A program made the position numbers and the translations under genes. A stretch of DNA of 64,000 nucleotides from Gossypium raimondii (lineage: Eukaryota > Streptophyta > Magnoliopsida > Malvales > Malvaceae): the NCBI RefSeq assembly GCF_025698545.1, contig NC_068571.1:51307733-51371732 (forward strand), read 5' to 3'. Below are positions 1 through 13,266 of the stretch, one piece after another (the stretch's first letter is position 1; each line of letters starts with the position of its first letter). Below the pieces are notes generated by a model. That model was given only the letters and a program-made list of their open reading frames with translations. It was not told the origin of the DNA and searched no databases.

Positions 1-3000
1 GGAAAGTTGCAACCGGACCAGAATCCATATTTATGTCCCACAACTGAGAGCCAATAAATCAAAACCTTGTTACAGAACAATTGAAAAAGGAGGAAATATA
101 TAGAGAAATTCAGCTATTATACTAGCATCATACCCAGTAGGTATGACGCAAGAGCAAAGTGTAGATCAAAAGAGAAGAATCAATTCCGTAAAAACAAATA
201 AACCTTAAGGGTCATATAGTCACGACTTAGTATATGCCTTCCATCTTTGGCAAACTTAATGTCGGAGATTGATGCTATGATCTCTGTGAAGAAAGACCTG
301 GAACCTGGAGCTTCTTGTCCCTCAAACCTGTACCATCAAGGGGAAACTTATAAAACCAGAAAGAAAACAGCATAAAAAAGAATATAGTAGTACAGAAAGC
401 TAGTGATGACTTTTCAAATGACATGATAAAACAGGTCGCTTACAATTTGCTGTGAGTATCACATAATGCAGATTGTCGCATATCAATAAGACGAATTGAA
501 CCCTTAGAACTACTATATGCTAACATATTACAGTGTGTAGGATGAAATTCTGCTGAAGTTATCACCTCTGCAAGTATAAATAGCAAACGAATCATGCAAA
601 CAGGAAAATACATAATAGTATTATCTTTACAGGGAAACATCATAAATTCATAATATCAGCAGAATCCAAAGTGTTGTATGAGGACAGAAGAGAGTCAATG
701 AAGTACGGGATAATGAGAGAGAAGCAACTCAATTGCTACTCCTCCATAGCCCTTACCTCCCTTCAACCTCCCAACCCCCACCCCTGGTAACCCAATGAAG
801 AGGAGGGTGTTGAAAAGAGGAAGAAAAATTTGCAAATAACCAAAATACATAAGGGGAAAAAAAGAGGGATGGGAATACTGGAAATAACTGATTCTTTTAC
901 CAATCAACCCATAAGCAATAAAAGATGAAGATAAAAAATATCAAAACTAGATCCATAATTTCCATTTACAAAACAGATACAGACCAGTCAAATCCTCCAT
1001 GTTTGCAGGTTTCACATCAACAATGTTAAAACTTTGGCTGCTAATTTCCAGGTTCCAAAGATTGATTCGCAGGTCGTCTGCCGAAATAAAAGTTTCACCA
1101 TCACTACAAATCAAGAAAGGAACAATAAGTATTTCATAAAATAAAGAACAAGCTTAGAAGACCAAGTATTCTAGGTTCAAAAGTTGAGCAGCAACTCCTA
1201 TTACTTTCTCTCAATCTATAATTTTTATACATGTAACAACCCCCCCCCTCAAAAAAAAAAAAAAAAAATTGAAGCACAAAAAAGTTTCAGCCCCAAGAAA
1301 GAGGAAACTCAATGAAAATAAAAGAAATCTACCATATGTACGGGTTTGCTAAATTCAACCAAATAAGTATACGCACCTGTTATTGGATATGGAATTGATA
1401 TGATAGTCATGAGCATGAGTATATATTCTTCGACATCTGGCCATAAGGTTTGTCTCATGACTGGTTACCTAGATATGACAGAAGCATTACATGTTAGATC
1501 AGTAAACCATATAATAAAAGTATTGGCATATCAAACACTGCCTAAACCATGGAAATATGACAAAAAAAGTAATTGATTCCAAAGTATCTTAACAAATAAG
1601 CATTCTGGATTCACAACAACTACCACAGGCAAATGCAAAGATGGGAAACCCCCAGTTGGGAATGAGAAGTCATTGCTTGTGCATCCTCCATTAGCAATGT
1701 GTTGTTTGGAGCTTGTTGAGATACTTGAACCAACAATAGGACCATTTCCCATGGCTTTGGTTGAGTCCACGTTCATGTTACATACTTTTTTGACTTTCTT
1801 CTCTTGTACCTTTACAAGTTTGAAATGACATTAGAAATACCCAACAGGATAACAAGGTTAAATTTGTAGATTTGCTATGTTGCTGCTTTTGGGATATTGA
1901 TATTCCTTGGGAAAAAATAGTGGAGTTATCACAATAATAATTTGTGTATAACTTCATAACTGTAAAATCCGGAATAGAAAATATGCCTTTACCTACCTTC
2001 CATAACTTGATTGTTTTGTCATTTGTCGACAAAAGAAAAAGAGCACCATTAGATGACTGGCACCACCTAATTTTGTTAATTTTCTCCTCAATTTCCAAGC
2101 TCTTCAGATAGTCAAACTGTATTAAACCAAGGGAGTACACGTTTTCAATATTCAAGTCCAGAAAGTTTTTAGCATGTACTCCCAATAATCATTATGTTTA
2201 TGTCTACCACAAACCAAACATAAATACCTCAGGTTCGTGGCTCTGAAACTCTGTTTTATAGCGAAACTCAGGATGCCTATTGATTGGATAATCCATCTTC
2301 TCTAGATCTCTTCGATGTCCAACATGCTACATATTATAAAACGGTATGACAAAGTGTGAGAACAGAACACCGGAGAATCACAGTAAGTGAAACAAGCAGG
2401 TTCAGAAATATTAAAAAGAAAAATGGTCAGAGAACGTACGTCTTGAGTGTCAGTCCTTTCAAACAAAACCACCCGACCCCCACGATCACCGGTAGCAAGG
2501 TGATCGCCATTTCTATTGAATTCAATTGCAGATATGATATCAACTGAAAAAGAAACAATGGCATGTAAATGAAGTGAAAAGAGAAGCAGAACATGTAGGA
2601 CATATAAGCACCAAGTATATCACGCCCGCAACTGTTTTCTTCACACAAGCAGACTCATCAAGCAAAGTGCATCATGGAAAAGCTCTTCAAAATTTTCTAT
2701 TTAATCACGCTTAGAGTTGAGGCCAATGCAAGGAAGGCATCATGAAGAGCAAAACTAATAACAGCCCATCCCGAGATGGTTCACAAAGAAATTATGGTTC
2801 TTACTGGATCAAAACCTCATCGAACTGTCACTTGCATGGCCAGACTCCTAAGTAAGACCATCTGATTAATGCATGAAACTAGTTTTACTTCCATGTTAGT
2901 CCATAAATAACACCCTAAAGTCAAAGAGCATCAGTCACGCAGGCAAACTCAGTCTCTTACCACAAAGGACTTGCTTAGTACATTTTTTACATGGTGCACC

Positions 3001-3502
3001 ACCCTCCAAGACCAGGAACCTAGTAATTAGATCAATCTACAGTTCATTGAATTCCTTCTTCAGACTTTCAGTAAATAACATCTAATCTCAACTTAATTAC
3101 TGAACTCAACCGATAATTAGTTAATTCCAGAACACAAAAATTCTTCATTGCTTCACATCACACTTTGAGAAGCTATACAGTACATGAAGCTAGACCTAGA
3201 TCTTAACATTATACACTAATCCAACAATATATATTACCAACTTAAACAATGGAAAAATAAATAGCAACGGGAAAAAAAAAGATTATTAGCTATAAGGATT
3301 AAAAAACAATAAAATTCGATAATTCTTTAGCACTGAGACAAAATCAACACTAAGAGAAACCAAATCGAATAAATCCAAATAGCACACCTTCCTGAATTTC
3401 CTCTCCGGCCGTCCGTTCTCCGAACACCTGAGAGAACTTCCAGTCAAGCGGTTGCGATCCTCCCACCGGAGCCACGGCTGTTTCGGAACCGCCGTTGATC
3501 AT
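1..3502 (-). CDS. PP2A 55-kDa regulatory subunit B (B55, WD40), 3' end missing
   Basis: Scaffold-bound substrate-specifying subunit of the heterotrimeric Ser/Thr phosphatase PP2A; acts in cytosol and nucleus. Coding exons read on the minus strand: 3388-3502, 2440-2543, 2228-2326, 1997-2116, 1615-1809, 1377-1468, 985-1103, 444-567, 204-327, 1-43, all with GT-AG borders and consistent phases. They give about 378 residues of a family protein of roughly 500; the missing C-terminus is left of the window. The start is the ATG at 3502 ([15 protein letters not shown]). Diagnostic plant B55 segments include [65 protein letters not shown] and [10 protein letters not shown], which are blades of the seven-bladed propeller. 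The exon 5 donor is ambiguous (run of valine codons; GTGAAT at 1614 preferred). Confidence 0.95.
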
Positions 3503-3910
3503 TGTTTTCCCCAAAAAAAGGAAGAAAGAAAATTATATCGATTCCACTCCAAAAACAAAAGAAAGAAAAAAAGTAAACTCAATGCATCAAGAAGCCGATC
3601 TAACACTCAGATTCATAACAAAACCGGAAATACTTCATCGATTCGAAGAAATCTCCATTTAACAAAACGCAAACTGTCGATCGATCATCAACTACCCAAG
3701 AAACAGCTACCGCAACGAATAAATTATCGGTGCTCTCATTCTTTACATCGATTGGACAATAATAGTAGTAAATTTATTTCTCTTTAAATGAAATGAACAT
3801 CGACGAGATTCTTTTCTTTTTTTACTACTCTCTTTAGCTAACACACTCTATCGCCGTCGATTTAAACTTGCACAACAAAGGAGATTGGAAAATAATGACG
3901 GAGCTGGAAA
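3503..3910 (-). promoter_or_regulatory. 5' leader and promoter region of the PP2A B55 gene
   Basis: This is the stretch upstream of the B55 ATG on the minus strand. It is purine/pyrimidine biased and carries no convincing alternative coding exon. The plus-strand reading frame here is antisense to exon 1 and the leader. The transcription start cannot be placed from sequence alone. Confidence 0.4.
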
Positions 3911-6491
3911 ATGGCGACGTAGCTATTTTGGCTGATTACTGGATCTCTCTATTTATTTTATTTTATTTTTAATTTTCATTTTTGGTGACTGTTTGATGGA
4001 AAACGACGTAGAATTCTTTTGTTTCGGTTTTAAACCCTACTCAACTTTTTTTGGATGAGGGTTTTTTTTATCATTTATGTCATGTTTGCGTAGCTTACAA
4101 TGCTCTGTCCTAATCGATTTTATGCACCAACTAATAAATAAATAAATAACATCGATTGTGCCAGGTCAGTTTAATCTATATTTTAATATTATATATTTAT
4201 TCTTTATATTACAAAATTAAAAAACGGTTCGGGTTAAATCCGATTTGGAACTTAAATGTTTAAGTCTAAGTTTAACTCATATTTTAAATGAATTTATTTT
4301 TTTACTTAAGCTCATTTTTTAAGCTTAATGTTTTTGTTCAAATTCTCCGATATTTCATGGAAGTTTTCGGGTTTACTCAGGTAGCTTAGCCCTTGAACAA
4401 GATTAATTGTATGTATTAATTGAAAGGATAAACTATACCAATTATCCTTTAACTTTAGTTAAAATTATGTTTCATCACTAAACTTTTAAAATTATTATTT
4501 ATAGTATCGATTGTCACACAACCATCGTCCACTCATTATATTTTATTATTGAGGTAATAGGTTTCCTACGTGTGACAATCTTGTTTTTATATTGGTGTTA
4601 AAATTTTATATTGGTATCAATTTCACATTTTATTTTAAAATAACTTTTATTAAAAATCATATTTTTACATTTAATATATTTTTAATTCCAAAATACATAG
4701 TGACAAGAATCTAAAGATAATTGAAACAACTAAGTAAGCAAAGAAGCTAACCAGTATATAAAAAATTAATAAATAAATTATGAGCTGATGAAAGTTAATA
4801 AAAAATTTGATTAAGGTGGACAAATTTTATTACGATGGGTGACAGTGGTTACAAGGACCCAAAATTATTTTTTAAAATTTAACTCGAACAAATATATTAG
4901 TTTCGATTCGAATTCCATCTCACTCGACTCCATTCGAGAAAATTTCAAATCAAATTAGGATGATAAAATATGATTCGTCAACTCGATTAACTCGAAATTT
5001 TTTTATTTGATTCGATCGAACGCTCATCCCTACTTAAAAGTGACATTATCTTCAATTAAAATAATATATCCAGTCAGACTAATTCAGACCATAAATCGAT
5101 TTATCACATTCTCAGGTGAGCCTACCAAATATTAAATTTCTAACCTTACAAACAATACTAACGATTTCAACAATTTACTATTAACTATTAATAAACACAA
5201 TAATAACATAATATTGGTAAAAATTAAGACAACTTTCATATTCTTAATAAAATAAAGGCTTATAGCTATAATAGTCCCTTAAGAAAAACTAAAAAGTTAT
5301 TCCCTTGACTTAATTTGAACCCAATTGAGCCATTATCATTAACCTGAAAAATTAATTAAGCTATTACATTAATGATTTTTACATTTGATTGCATTGACCA
5401 ATTAGATGATGAAATATGGCAGCCTATGATTTAATCTTTCATATCTCCAATAAAAATCATAAAAATATCTATCTATAATATATATAAAAGCATGAGCTTT
5501 GAAAAACTTTTGAACGACAAAATATCATTTATTGTTAATTATATTACTAAACTACATTAGAATAATAATTTATTAATATTATTATATAATAATAAAAAGT
5601 AATAATAATTAAAATGATAATATATTTGGTCATATATTATAAATGCTCTACTTAGAAAATAACATAATATATTATTAATTAATAAAATTATAAATCTATA
5701 AAATCATCGAATATAATTGGATGAATTTAAAATAATAAGAATTCAAAATTATTAATTAAATAAATATATTTTATATATAAATACTCTTTATAAATTTAAA
5801 AATAATTATAATTTAATAGAAGTTGTGAGAATTATATAAATCAAAATAATTAAAATTTAAACTACAATTATTATTAAAAATATTATGCTAATTTTAAAAT
5901 AGAATTTTATTTAAATAAAACTCTAAGCATAAAATATAGGAAAAGACAAAAATTGTGATAATTATAATTATAATTTACTATTTTTAGTTAAAACATTTGA
6001 CGTTACTACTTTTATTAAAATAAAATAGAGTTATTACTTAATTAGAATTTTAAGTATCTTAATTATCACTTAACTAATATTAGATTTAATTAAAAAATTA
6101 ATAGAAATACCATGCATGTTTTATTGAAAATCAAAAGTAATAATAAAACAAACATGGGCAGATCACTCATAAATGTAACCCAAATAAAAAAATAAAACCA
6201 CAAACTAAACCACACAAAAGCAAAAAATCTTAAAACTTATAAAATATAATTAAAACAAAATTTTAAAATATATATATAATATACCAAAACTAAAATTTCT
6301 CAATGTAGTATAATTTCTAAAATAATCCGAAATAAAATTATCTAAATGTTACTATAAAAATCGAAAATTTTATTATTTGATTGTCTTTTAATAATAACCA
6401 TAAAAATTAAAATAATATTTAAAACAAAATCTTATAGAACAAAAGTTAAAACTAAATTCATATTATGCTCGAAAATTGAATATATATATAT
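3911..6491. other. AT-rich intergenic DNA, no gene seen
   Basis: Very AT-rich sequence with degenerate dispersed repeats. A stretch rich in TCGAATCGAA-like words lies at about 4880-5030, and a related stretch recurs near 63.7 kb. A Helitron-start-like word (TCTATCTATAATATATATA) lies near 5468, but no matching 3' terminus was found. No open reading frame with protein-like content was seen. Confidence 0.6.
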
Positions 6492-7182
6492 TAGAGGTGA
6501 TCATGGGCCGGGCCAAGCTCAGAAAATTTTTCGTCCCACGTCCTAGGCCTGGGCCCGGCCCGCCCCGAAATATGGGCATGAAATTTTATCCAGCCCGGCT
6601 CGAGAAAAAATTCCTGAGCCCGGCCCGGCCCTTTTTTTTTTTTTAGTAAACACCAAAATTGTATAAAAAACCTACAAAATATAATCAACCAACTAGAATA
6701 TCCATACATTAACCAATAACATATTTAATTTTATAACAAAATATAAATTGTAAGCTAAAATAATTTTTCAATAATTAGAAATGAAGTATCCTAAAAAGTA
6801 ATCGAAGAAACATCATCCTCATCGTTCTCATCGTCCTTTTTGCAACCAATTTATTATATTCGGAAATGTATTTTAAAAATAAAAAATAAGAAAAAGTATT
6901 TTTATTAAAATAAATAACTAAATATTTATTATATATATTTATTATATAAATACTAAATGTCTAATGGGAAATGGGAAATGTATTTTAAAAATAAAAAAAT
7001 ATTTATTTATTTTATATTCGGGCCGGGCCAAAAAAATTTTGCCTGAGGCCCGGCCCATTTTCTAAACAAGCCTTATTTTTTGCCCAAACCCATATTTTGG
7101 GCCTATATTTTTATCCAAACTCTCCCATATTTCGAGCGGGCCATCAGGCCGGGCCGGGTCACCCAACCCATGATCACCTCTA
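6492..7182. mobile_element. GC-armed hAT-like MITE, copy A (691 bp)
   Basis: Begins TAGAGGTGATCATGGGC and ends with its inverted complement (CCCATGATCACCTCTA). It is flanked by ATATATAT on both sides (6484-6491 and 7183-7190). That is an 8-bp duplication, though of low information because it lies in TA repeats. GC-rich subterminal blocks (GGCCGGGCC words; GAAATATGGG and its complement) face each other across an AT-rich core. No transposase frame is present; the arginine/proline/glycine-rich frames are artefacts of the GC arms. Confidence 0.8.
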
Positions 7183-7190
7183 ATATATAT

Positions 7191-9975
7191 ATATACACGT
7201 ATAAAAAAACCTTTGACGAATGTCATCAAATCAATTTAACAAAAAAAATCATAATTAAATCCATAAAAAAATTATCAATAATCTTAACATAAATACACAC
7301 TAGACTTAAAATCATGTGGATTCAATAACATCCAATTCATGGATAATATAATCATGCATTGTTCCACAAACCATACATTCAATCCATCAGTAGGGTTTAA
7401 TACATAAACATTTAATGCCAAAATTTTACGGGAAAATATCGAAATCCATCCTTAAAATATCCAAATCATAACATAAAACCCATAAAACCTAACAACGATT
7501 CATTCTAAAAAATAAAATTAATTTATTCTTAATAATTCGACATGACGAGACTCGGATGTCATCTGTTAGAATAGTAGAATTTTGATATAAAATTTAAAAC
7601 CGTAAACCAATATCTATCATATCATATCAACAATAACAAAACTAGATGCGAAAACATACTTGAATCCATTGATATCTTGAAGTCTTCAAGTCTTGTGGTT
7701 TTGATCTTTCACATTAACATAAATATTTTAGAGACACAAGTATTTTAGAGAATGATGGCTTTCTCTTTTCTAAATATGGGATATCAGAGTATGTGTAATT
7801 TGGGGATCATAACCCTAATTATAACTTTTGTACATTAACCTTAATTTCTAATCAACCTATCATCGATTAAAAACTAATTACTAGAGTATTTACACATATT
7901 TGACTTATATTTTATTTAATAACTGAGGCCCATAATTATTATTATACATGTGATATCCACAATTTTCTAACATTTATTTGATACGAACATAGTTAATTTT
8001 TCTATACATTTGAAGAATCCTTGAAGATTATATCATTATATCCATATGTCAAATAGAAATACTTTATGAATAATATTTGATTGACATGACAATTTGTGTA
8101 TAGGAAGCCACTATGGGGAATCTGATGTCTTCTTCTGCTTCACAATGCTTTTCACCAACCATGACATGATATTCCTTTTTGTCATAAGCTTTGTTTTTTA
8201 TCCTTGCAACGTTAGTAGTTGTAGTTCATTGATGTTGTGTCACTCATATTTTGCTGTTGGGGACCAGCTTTTACATGTCCACTTTAATTTCTTGGTCTCA
8301 GATCATAGGATAAGTAGTTTTGCTCCTTTGAAATTACATTTTAGAGTTCAATAGCTACATGTTGAAATGGCAAATTTTGTCCGATAGGATTTTTGTTTTT
8401 GGTTATTCATATATCTCATGTACCATCAAGTTATATCTTCACTCTAGCAAGAGATAACTTCACCGTAAGACGTTCAGTGACAGTTCATCAATCAAATAAG
8501 ACACATAATTTAAAGATATTTTCTTTAGATGCATGCATGGCACACAATTAACTATACTCCCCAACTCTCGATTCAATCTTCATCCCCTTAAATCTTTCAA
8601 AATCCACCCATTTCTCACAAGTCTCCTACCTCCATAGCTCATCAACAGGGAACATCTTATTACTATGATATGAATTTTAGTCTGGTCCTTGCTTTCTACT
8701 TTTATCATTAGCTAGCGCTTATGTAGGATTTCTTTTCAACAATTTATTTAATTAAATAATTAATTTTAAATTAAAAAATTTATTAGTCTAAGTAATATTT
8801 TTAATTTTATTAATTTCAGATTGCTAAAAATATATATATAGGGTAAAAATTTTAAATACAATTTCTTTATAACTTTTTTGAGAAAAAATTCCTTTGTAAC
8901 TTGAACAGTTGGGTTAGATGCTTAATCCACCGGGTAGGTGGGCTTCTTGGGCTTTAGTTATATAGTAAAAGAAAATATTTGGATTTAAGTTTGGTGGTAG
9001 AATAAATTTTATAATTTTTATTTTATTTTTAGTAAAAATATTTTATTTAAATTGTACTGTTAATAATATTTTAATCTTATAGAATATAGATTAAACGTGG
9101 TTACCAATAGGATTTTCATTTAATAGAGTTGTCCAATTGTTGATCTAGATTAATTTCGGGTCAAATTCATATATATAATATTTGAAATATGAACTTTAAA
9201 TTTTGGCCAAACCTGTTACTTTTATATTCTATTGATATTTTAAGCAATAAAAACATTAAGTTTTTTAATATTCACACTATATTATGTTTTTAATTTTATA
9301 TGATATAAATTATACAATATATCAAAATAAATAAAATAATATATTATAATTAAAAGAAAAAAAAGGAGTCTGGTCAAGCTAGAGATCACTTTGAATATCA
9401 AAGCCCAAATTTGACTAATATTTTAAACAAATACAATTTTTTTGTTCAAACTCATTTTTCAAATATATTATTTTGTATCTAAATCCTATAAATATCGAAC
9501 CAGTCTTTAACCTTGAACAAAAATCATTCCAAAGTTTAACTTTAGATGCATTGATTTGTTATTATCGGCCTATTATTTATTTTTATTCATACTCATTTTC
9601 TAAAAGTAATTATTTTATTTATTGTTAGTGGAGTGAACTTTACGAGTGGATTTAAGATGATGTTAGATATATTTTTAATTATTTTTATTACACTTTAAAA
9701 ATAAATTATATCATTCTAGATTTATTTATGGAGTTTTTTTATTTTGCTAACTATGCATAAGATAATAATCCATTTTAAAATTATGAAAAAGAAAATTCAG
9801 CAAAATTAGGTTTGGTTTGGTTTAGATAAAAGAAAAAAAATTGCTTGGAAGGATAGAGTTGTGTTTAGTTTGGTTTGATTGAATTGGATTTTTTAGATTT
9901 TCAAAATATTTGAGGTAATTTACTTCAATTTGATTTTTAGTTTTTTTAATACTGATATTTACTTCAAAAAACTAA
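7191..9975. other. AT-rich intergenic DNA, no gene seen
   Basis: Low-complexity AT-rich DNA. A plus-strand frame of 86 codons at 8094-8354 has no recognisable homology or codon-like character. Some segments look like old retroelement debris, but nothing can be assigned. Confidence 0.55.
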
Positions 9976-10080
9976 GTAAATCTTCAACAAAATTTAGCAC
10001 CTATTTGAGCCTTTAACGGATGAAAAATTAATCAATCAATTTCCTCCGTTAATGGTGATCAAGTTTGACCATTATGTTTC

Positions 10081-13000
10081 TGTAACACCCATTACCCGTA
10101 TCCAACACCGGAATAGGGTATGAGGCATTACCAAAACACATACACTTGTAAACGTATTAAACCGAGTTATAAAATTTCATCTAAATTAAAACTTTCAAAA
10201 TAATTAACATGCTTCTATAACTTTTCACAATATATCCTCAAATAATCATAATAATTAGGGCCTACGAGACCCGATACATACTCATGCAATTCAATGCTTC
10301 ATTTCCATTTCATTCAATTCGTAATTTCTCATGCTCACAATTTAAATCATATCACTAGCAATTTCCATTTAATTCACATACAATTCAATGACATTAAGTT
10401 CAACACTAATACGTATTTACCATTTATCTCAATGTTTATCAATTATACCATTCAATAACACATTTAAGAAATTCTCAATTTTGCAATGAAAATATCACTT
10501 TAGCTTAAGTAACAACATCATCCTGTTATAAATAAACAACCACTTATCCATTTGCTTTAATTCTTTTGGACCCATTTGTCACTTACCATCCTTAATCAAA
10601 TTAGGGAACGGTTACGGAAAATTGAGTACTTCACTTCCTCTTGGCCATAGTATAACTATGGTCTTACGTATGATCACTTATCACTTGTCCCTGGTCAGAT
10701 AAGTGTAGCTAGGCTACCACTTATCACTTTGTCACTTGATCAGATAAGTGTAGCTAAAGCTACCACTTATCCACTTATCACTTTGTCACTTGATCAAATA
10801 AGTGTAGCTAGACTACCATTTATCACTTTTTCACTTGATCAGATAAGTGTAGCTAAAGCTACCACTTATCAATTTGTCACTTGATCAGATAAGTGTAGCT
10901 AAGCTACCACTTATCACTTTGTCACTTGATCAGATAAGTGTAGCTAAAGCTACCACTTATCACTTTGTCACTTGATCAGATAAGTGTAGCTAAAGCTACA
11001 ACTTATCACTTTGTCACTTGATCAGATAAGTGTAGCTAAAGCTACCACTTATCACTTTGTCACTTGATCAGAAGTACTCAAATCCGACGTTCCGCTCAAT
11101 TTGATCATTTATTCAGTTTTCGCATTTTTATTTTATTCTCATTTCAACAATAAATATATATATATTTCATCATACATTATATAATTCATGAAATTAACAT
11201 TTAATCATTAAATTTCAGCCATATGAACTTACTATTTCATTATCTTTCCACACTTGTTCCTATGCACATCACACAAGATATAAACATATCATTCAACCAT
11301 AGTTGCAAGCTAGTGTATTTAAATAAACTCTTTTTGGAACTAATCACATGATAAACCATTCATGACATTATTTCATGCCAAATCATGTACCGAATATACC
11401 ATACACACATACTATGAAACTTCATTTTCACACATGAGCTTAAACCATGACCAATAATACACAAATATAAGCATCATTCATATTTCATCGTTTATCAGTT
11501 ATAATCAAACATATGACCAATTATACACAAATCATTCATATATTTCCCAATTTTTCTCCACCTCCTCTCCATTCCTCATCCTTAATGTGTATAACACATT
11601 TAAACAATATTATTCGTACTTTCACTATTTTCTTGTATGTAAAATTCAAGTTGTCCATCTGAGTTAGAGTCACCAAATTATTTTTCCCCGGAACTACAGA
11701 ACTCCAAATTAAGATCCGTAAATTTTCCCAGAAACAAGATTCACATATCTTCTTACCATAAAAATTTCAGAATTTTTGGCTTAGCCAAATAGTATAGTTT
11801 ATTCTTTAAAGTTTCTCCTGTTTCGCTGTCTGACAGTTCTGACCTCTCTTCACTAAAAATTAATTATCTCATTGTACAGAATTCGAATGATGTTTCCGTT
11901 TATTTCTTTTAAGAACATAAACTATAACTCATAATTATTTTTGTACAATTTTTAACAATTTTCCAAAATCAGAATAGGGGATTCCGAACTCATTCTAACT
12001 CGGTCTAACTAAACTTCAAATATCACAAAATTTACAATTCCATTACTTACACCATTTCTTCTATGAGAAACTAGACTCAACAAACTTTAATTTCATATTT
12101 TAGTCATCCTCTAATTAAATTCCCACAATTTTTGGTGATTTTTCAAAGTTAGACTACTGCTGCTGTCCAAAACTGCTTTAGTGCAAAATGTTGGTTTCCA
12201 TTTTGCCCCAAATTTCATAGTTTATACAATTCGGTCCTTTCTCAATTAACCCCTCAATTAATCTAATTTTCTTAATTAATACTTCACCTAGACATTATAA
12301 GTTGTTACACAGCTATTGAAATTCATAATTTCCACATATAACTCTATTTTCAAACTCTTTTACTATTAGGTCCCAAACATTCACTTTCTATTCAATTCTT
12401 TCAATAAAATCAACATATGAACAATTTAAAACTCTAATTCCATGCTAAATCATGATATACTTCCAGCACATATTCATAGAAACTTTCAACTTCTTTCATA
12501 GAATCAAAAACTAATGAATTCAACAAGTGGGCCTAGTTGTAAAAGTCACAAAACATAAAATTTTCAAGAAATAATCAAAAATTGAACTTACCTGTAGTAA
12601 AAATAGGAAGAACCAGCTTAAGGAAACCCTTCTATGGTGTTTTTGCTGATGAGAATGCAGAAAAATAAAGAGAAATCTAGATAATTCCACATTGGTCCTA
12701 ACTTTATTAAGTAAATTTTGCAATATTCCAATTTTGCCCTTAATTCTCCTTACTTTGTTGCTGATTTCATCATGCCTTTGCCGTCCAGCCCAACTAGACC
12801 TTGGGTCTATTTTCCTTTTAAGCCCTCTTCCTTTTATCATTTAAGCTATTTAATCATTTCCCATAATTTTGCATTTGTTACAATTTAGTCCTTTTTGTTC
12901 AATTAATTATCGGAACTTTAAAATTTCTTAACGAAACTTTAATACTAACTTTTTAACACTACATAAATATTTATAAAAATTTTTATGGCTTGGTTTAAAA

Positions 13001-13266
13001 TCCCCGAGGTCTCGATACCTCATTTTTGATTCTAATTATTTTAATATTTATTTCTATTGTACTATTCACTATTTCAAAAATTTTCTTAACTTCACATTTA
13101 ACTTATACTCACTAAATTAATAATATTTTCTACCCATTTGTCGAATTTAGTGATCTCGAATCACCATTCCGACACTTCTGAAAATTCAGGCCATTACATT
13201 TTTTCCTCGTCGGATTTGTGGTCCCAAAACCACTGTTCCTACTAGACCCAAAATCGGGCTGTTACA
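10081..13266. mobile_element. Solo LTR of an LTR retrotransposon (3186 bp)
   Basis: Begins TGTAACACCC and ends GGGCTGTTACA, giving canonical TG...CA ends with a short TGTAACA/TGTTACA inverted terminus. It is flanked by the 5-bp direct duplication GTTTC (10076-10080 and 13267-13271), the size made by LTR-retrotransposon integrase. The start and end sequences each occur only once inside, so there is no second LTR and no gag-pol. This is one LTR left by recombination. The size fits the long LTRs of some plant Ty3/gypsy elements. It contains an eight-copy 46-bp hairpin array. Confidence 0.8.
10693..11072. repeat. Tandem array, 8 copies of a 46-bp hairpin monomer
   Basis: The motif AGATAAGTGTAGCT recurs eight times (near 10696, 10741, 10797, 10843, 10886, 10932, 10978 and 11024), mostly 46 bp apart. 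Each monomer contains GATAAGTGTAGCT followed after two bases by AGCTACCACTTATC, an almost perfect inverted repeat. The second monomer carries a short internal duplication of CACTTATC. The last three copies are nearly identical, which indicates recent expansion. Confidence 0.9.

Noticed and set aside
6491..6709. Frames rich in G-P-A-R in the GC-rich islands (also at 15431, 32646, 43723 and 44030)
   Set aside because: They are produced on both strands by the GGCCCGGGC arms of the MITEs and differ between copies; no coding constraint is visible.
10693..11072. CRISPR-like regular array
   Set aside because: The units are contiguous 46-bp monomers without unique spacers, in a plant genome, inside an LTR. 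It is a tandem repeat.
12520..12840. 106-codon minus-strand frame inside the solo LTR
   Set aside because: It lies entirely within the LTR, has no recognisable domain, and is not followed by gag-pol.
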